Source of the DNA: Thalassotalea mangrovi
GTDB lineage: Bacteria; Pseudomonadota; Gammaproteobacteria; Enterobacterales; Alteromonadaceae
Assembly: GCF_005116735.1 (NCBI RefSeq)
Contig: NZ_SWDB01000034.1
Coordinates: 1-64,000, forward strand
Direction of reading: 5' to 3'
Length of the DNA stretch: 64,000 nucleotides
The position numbers and the translations under genes were made by a program. This document shows positions 60,211 through 64,000 of the stretch, one piece after another. Every line of letters begins with the position of its first letter. The stretch's first letter is position 1. The notes under the pieces were generated by a model. The model saw only the letters and a program-made list of their open reading frames with translations, was not told the origin of the DNA and made no database searches.

Positions 60211-62322
60211 TTAATCTCCGGCCTGGATAGCTGTCAGGGCGATGGTATAAACGATATCGTCCACTAGCGCGCCGCGTGAAAGGTCATTCACTGGTTTATT
60301 CATCCCCTGTAACATCGGGCCGATACTAACCACATCGGCAGAGCGCTGCACCGCTTTATACGTCGTGTTACCGGTATTAAGGTCCGGAAAAATAAATACC
60401 GTAGCTTTGCCGGCAACCGGGCTGTCCGGAGCTTTTTTCCTGGCCACGTTTTCCATTACTGCAGCATCGTATTGCAATGGCCCGTCAATTAACAGATCCG
60501 GGCGTTTTTGCTGGGCAAGTTTGGTTGCTTGTTTTACCTTTTCAACATCGACACCACTGCCCGATTGTCCGGTACTGTAGGAAATCATCGCCACTCTTGG
60601 TTCGATATCAAATTTCGCCGCGGAATCTGCCGATTGAATCGCTATTTCGGCGAGTTGTTCTGCCGTCGGTTCCGGGTTGATGGCACAATCCCCGTAAACG
60701 AATACCTGCTCTGGCATCAACATAAAAAACACCGAAGATACCAACGAGGTTTCTGGCGCAGTCTTGATCAGTTGCAATGCGGGCCTGATGGTATTCGCCG
60801 TGGTATGCACCGCGCCGGACACCAGGCCGTCTACCTGCCCCAATTGCAACATCATAGTACCCAGCACCACATTATCTTTTAACTCTTCGCGGGCGATAAT
60901 ATCGGTTAAGCCTTTGTGTTTACGCAGATTTACCATGGGGGTAACGAAATTTTCCCGAATCGAATCGGGCTCGGTAATTATGACTCCCGGTGGTAATTTA
61001 ATCCCCTGTTGCTCGGCAATACGCAGAATTTCTTCCTTGTTGCCGAGAAGTTGGCAACGGGCAATATTACGCTGTGCGCAAATCGCCGCGGCCTTAATGG
61101 TTCTCACTTCATTGCCCTCGGGAAGTACAATCAATTTCTGGGCATTGCGGGCCAGTTCAGTCAGCTTAAAACGAAACGCTGGCGGCGACATCAATGCAGG
61201 CTTGCCATCTTTTTCCTGAAACTGACCGAGCCAGTCATGGTCGAGATGGTCGGCCACATACTCTTTAATTTTCTCTACCCGTTGCTGATCTTCTTCCGGC
61301 ATTTCCGGGTTGTATCCCATCAAATGTCGCGATGTCTGCCAGGTATCCCAGGGCACACTTAATACTGGCAACCCGGTATCAAACGCCTGCTGGCAAAGTT
61401 CCCGTACCTTACCTTTTGGATGAATGCCGTTAGTCAGCAGCAAGGCACCCACTTTGGTGCCATTCATGGCTGATAAACAAGTGGCAATAATGATATCGGT
61501 GCGATCTCCCGGGGTTACTACCAATCGCCCGGCCGCAAGGTGACTGGTTAAGTTAGCCACGGTGCGGGCACAAAAACTGATGGAGCGTATCCGTCGGTGT
61601 TCAATATCGCCGCGATTGATAATACTCGCCTGCAAATAGTGACAAACATCTAAAACCCTGGGAGCAATGAGATCAATTTCCCAGGGGATAGCACCAATCA
61701 AATCAAAACGGCGACGGTTAAATATTTCCAGCGCCAGCCAGGGTTGAATATCAAAATCACGGTTTATGTCAGTCTCCCTTGGCAATAACCCGAATACGTC
61801 TTTATCCGGGGAATTCAGTTTATTGATAATGCATCCCAATAACCTTGGATTATCGAGGCCACCAAAGGGCTTTGCACTGACATCAATTCGATCTTCAAAT
61901 TCTTCCGGTGTATCGGAATCCGGCGCGGCGACCAGAATGACTTCTGCTGACAAGGTTTGCGCGACTAACTGGTTGATACCTGCCGTATAAGGCTGTCGCG
62001 TGGTAGGGATCAGCCCTTCAATCACCAGTACATCGTGATCAAATTTTTGGCAGTTTCCGACAATTTCTTCCAGCACCACATCCTGCTGACCTTCACCAAC
62101 CTGTTCTTCGACGTAAGATAACGGAATAGAATGCTGCTGCATCAACGAGGTAGATTCGGATACTTTATGCTGATTCTTCATCACACTTCGTGACGGCTGA
62201 CTAATGGGTTTAAAATAACCCACATCAACACCAAGCTGTTGAAGCTTATGATAAAAGCCATAAGAAATACTGCTGAGGCCAACCCCAAAGCCGACTGGAA
62301 CTAGCATGATTCGACGTGCCAT
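60211..62322 (-). CDS. pta: Phosphate acetyltransferase, long form
   Basis: 703 residues. N-terminal P-loop-like cobyric-acid-synthase fold ('MLVPVGFGVGLSSISYGF'), a middle DRTGG domain ('VTPGDRTDIIIA'), and the catalytic PTA domain from about 385 ('KLIVLPEGNEVRTIKAAAICAQ', 'AMISYSTGQSGSGVDVEKV'). It interconverts acetyl-CoA and acetyl phosphate. It overlaps the ackA stop by one base (TAATG), so translation is coupled. Confidence 0.96.
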   Translation of the reverse strand: MARRIMLVPVGFGVGLSSISYGFYHKLQQLGVDVGYFKPISQPSRSVMKNQHKVSESTSLMQQHSIPLSYVEEQVGEGQQDVVLEEIVGNCQKFDHDVLVIEGLIPTTRQPYTAGINQLVAQTLSAEVILVAAPDSDTPEEFEDRIDVSAKPFGGLDNPRLLGCIINKLNSPDKDVFGLLPRETDINRDFDIQPWLALEIFNRRRFDLIGAIPWEIDLIAPRVLDVCHYLQASIINRGDIEHRRIRSISFCARTVANLTSHLAAGRLVVTPGDRTDIIIATCLSAMNGTKVGALLLTNGIHPKGKVRELCQQAFDTGLPVLSVPWDTWQTSRHLMGYNPEMPEEDQQRVEKIKEYVADHLDHDWLGQFQEKDGKPALMSPPAFRFKLTELARNAQKLIVLPEGNEVRTIKAAAICAQRNIARCQLLGNKEEILRIAEQQGIKLPPGVIITEPDSIRENFVTPMVNLRKHKGLTDIIAREELKDNVVLGTMMLQLGQVDGLVSGAVHTTANTIRPALQLIKTAPETSLVSSVFFMLMPEQVFVYGDCAINPEPTAEQLAEIAIQSADSAAKFDIEPRVAMISYSTGQSGSGVDVEKVKQATKLAQQKRPDLLIDGPLQYDAAVMENVARKKAPDSPVAGKATVFIFPDLNTGNTTYKAVQRSADVVSIGPMLQGMNKPVNDLSRGALVDDIVYTIALTAIQAGD

Positions 62323-63524
62323 TAGTTATCCTCGCTAATCAGTTGGTAGGTTTGCTCTGCAATTACCCACTCTTCGTTGGTCGGGATCACCCAGCAGTCT
62401 CGATGAGAGGATTTGGCAATGTTGCCACACTTACCGAATCGGGTATCCGTATTGGCGCTATCATCAATGGCAAAGCCCAGTAATTTCAAACGGTTCACCA
62501 CTCTCTGTCGCACCAATGATGAGTTTTCGCCAATGCCACCGGTAAACACAATACCATCCAGGTTACTTAACGAGGCACTGTAACTGGCGATGGTTTTACT
62601 GATTTGATAACAAAAGATATCCATCGCCAGATCCGCCTGCTCGTTACCCTGCTCTGCAATTGCCTGTTCCAGGGTTCGACAATCATTACTTAACTGGGAA
62701 ATACCTAACAAACCGCTTTCTTTGTTAAGCAGGTTGTCAATCTGTTCAATGCTATAACCCAGTTGTTTATACAAATGGAAAATGATGCCGGGATCCAGGC
62801 TACCACTGCGAGTTCCCATTACCAGGCCCTCGAGCGGCGTCAGCCCCATCGAGGTATCGACACATTTCCCTCCGGCAATCGCGGCTACCGAGCAGCCATT
62901 ACCAAGGTGAGCTGTAATGACATTAATGTCATCGACTGGACTGTCGGTCAGTTCGGCAAACCGTTTTGCAACAAAATAGTGACTGGTGCCATGAAAGCCA
63001 TACCGACGAATACTGTGTTGCGAATAAAGCTCAAAGGGTAAGCCATAAAGATAGGCCACTTTATCCATGGTTTGATGAAAGGCGGTATCAAATACTGCTA
63101 CCTGTGGGAGATGACTAAATGCCTGCCGCGAAGCCCTTATTCCCACCAGGTTTACCGGATTATGCAAGGGTGCCAGTGCCGCCAGCGCTTCGATTGTGCG
63201 CTCAACAACGTCGCTAATTAATTCCGGTTTGCTGTATTGCTCACCACCATGAACGACACGATGGCCAATGGCCAGCAACCGTTGTTCGCACTTGTGTTGG
63301 TACAGGAAAGACACTAACTGCGATAACGCCGTTTGGTGATCGTAGGGTTCGACCAGGGCGGTCGTTTCTTTATTGCCATCGAGTTTGATGGTGATCGAGG
63401 CCTCGCTACTAAGCAAGCGTTCTGCAAGGCCAGTAAGAATCGTCTGCCCCGATTGGGGCATGATTAGCGAGAACTTTAATGATGAACTGCCGCAATTAAT
63501 GACCAGGACACAATCTTTTGTCAT
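62322..63524 (-). CDS. ackA: Acetate kinase
   Basis: 400 residues from ATG 63524 (a 16-codon extension upstream is not conserved). 'VLVINCGSSSLKFSL', 'YGFHGTSHYFVAKR', 'NVITAHLGNGCSVAAI' and 'GIVFTGGIGENSSLVRQ' are the acetokinase signatures. With Pta it turns acetyl-CoA into acetate and ATP, or runs in reverse for acetate uptake. First gene of the ackA-pta operon. Confidence 0.97.
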   Translation of the reverse strand: MTKDCVLVINCGSSSLKFSLIMPQSGQTILTGLAERLLSSEASITIKLDGNKETTALVEPYDHQTALSQLVSFLYQHKCEQRLLAIGHRVVHGGEQYSKPELISDVVERTIEALAALAPLHNPVNLVGIRASRQAFSHLPQVAVFDTAFHQTMDKVAYLYGLPFELYSQHSIRRYGFHGTSHYFVAKRFAELTDSPVDDINVITAHLGNGCSVAAIAGGKCVDTSMGLTPLEGLVMGTRSGSLDPGIIFHLYKQLGYSIEQIDNLLNKESGLLGISQLSNDCRTLEQAIAEQGNEQADLAMDIFCYQISKTIASYSASLSNLDGIVFTGGIGENSSLVRQRVVNRLKLLGFAIDDSANTDTRFGKCGNIAKSSHRDCWVIPTNEEWVIAEQTYQLISEDN

Positions 63525-64000
63525 TTCTGCTACCCGTGTGTTGGCTGTTAATGAAGTTGTTTCATATACCAATCAACATTGATATGGGATCTATTCAGAA
63601 TGTCAGCCGAGGCAATTTTGCAAGGCGTCGTTATTTAGGAATGGTTATTCCATTTCAAATAGCGACAACGCCGTAAAAATGTCTCTCGGACATTCCCGAA
63701 TGGGCGAATATGACGATACAATAACGATATTTATCTGATTCGATATCAATATATTTCGAGAAATTAATCGCTAATTTTTTTACGGTTTTAATATTCGCTG
63801 AATGATCAGTCATCATTGCTGATTGGTATTAGTATAGGTGGCACCAGACCTTTAGTAATTGATTTGCCTCAAACATTTACACAAACAGTGTCAAAAATCC
63901 GCAGCCAATATCAATTAAGCAACGGGTGATACAAAGCCACTGGGCTTAATGGCGATCACCGATTGATGCAGTTGCAAGAGAATGTTTTCGGCTGTATTGC
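63525..64000. other. Intergenic region upstream of ackA, to the window end
   Basis: About 475 bp with no gene I can support. It should hold the ackA promoter. The main landmark is the imperfect palindrome at 63599-63694; to its right the sequence is AT-rich without clear signals. Confidence 0.5.
63599..63694. repeat. About 95-bp imperfect palindrome (dispersed-repeat candidate)
   Basis: The left half (AATGTCAGCCGAGGCAATTT, then TGCAAGGCGTCGTTATTT) and right half (AAATAGCGACAACGCCGT, then AAAAATGTCTCTCGGACATT) are near-complementary over about 35 bp, with GGAATGGTTATTCC at the centre. It looks like a transcribed hairpin or a MITE-like unit. I recall similar wording in intergenic DNA of Alteromonadales but cannot verify it. 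Confidence 0.6.

Noticed and set aside
63760..64000. Start of another gene at the right edge
   Set aside because: Short frames only, without ribosome-binding sites or recognisable protein sequence.

Overview
The window is a stretch of gammaproteobacterial chromosome. Gene order and protein sequences point to the Alteromonadales, close to Colwellia/Thalassotalea. The evidence is the serS-crcB-rarA-lolA-ftsK-lrp-ald-trxB-aat-bpt-infA-clpA-clpS-cspD block, the icd/rluE-nudJ-mnmA-hflD-purB-roxA block, a monomeric isocitrate dehydrogenase, a leucine dehydrogenase and an ackA-pta pair. The taxon is an inference from gene content; no rRNA gene is present. I found no tRNA, rRNA, CRISPR array, prophage or integrase gene.

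Left end (1-3.4 kb): this is the only clearly accessory part and the most interesting. The right end of an IS3-family element (1-74) cuts a small gene. After it come six small minus-strand genes. All encode membrane or exported proteins, and diverged copies of one short repeat (R1-R6) lie between them. The three best copies carry an imperfect hairpin, and two carry the Shine-Dalgarno sequence of the next gene. The layout (one gene, one repeat, one orientation, about 400-700 bp per unit) is that of a gene-cassette array, but the repeat does not fit a classical integron attC site.

Core part A (3.7-24.8 kb, mostly minus strand): a DUF349 protein with a YeaC-like partner, a zinc-ribbon membrane protein, an AGCS alanine/glycine:sodium symporter, an M14 carboxypeptidase and a TlpA-like thiol protein. 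Next is a central-carbon group with a long GAPDH, msrB, gnd and the divergent classical gapA. HTH-2TM, acyltransferase and lipoprotein genes follow, then serS-crcB-rarA-lolA-ftsK.

Core part B (24.9-43 kb): lrp diverges from ald. Then comes trxB-aat-bpt-infA facing clpA-clpS, with cspD beyond; aat, bpt, clpS and clpA together make a complete bacterial Leu N-degron pathway. The monomeric icd diverges from rluE-nudJ-mnmA-hflD-purB, followed by roxA-GNAT. The phoPQ genes that enterobacteria carry between purB and roxA are missing; a repeat-rich gap of about 440 bp is there instead.

Core part C (43-64 kb): leucine dehydrogenase, a TPR-GGDEF diguanylate cyclase, a large YdiJ-type FAD/Fe-S dehydrogenase, an OhrR-like MarR regulator divergent from an MDR reductase with two identical operators between them, ppsA divergent from ppsR, upp-uraA, a serine hydrolase, purU and ackA-pta. 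Two near-identical REP-like palindromes fill the convergent gaps at 46.8 and 57.3 kb. Degenerate 'GCTGTAAG'-type repeats recur in five intergenic places. Metabolically the window centres on lower glycolysis/gluconeogenesis (gapA, gnd, ppsA), acetate overflow (ackA-pta) and amino-acid catabolism (ald, leucine dehydrogenase, Lrp).
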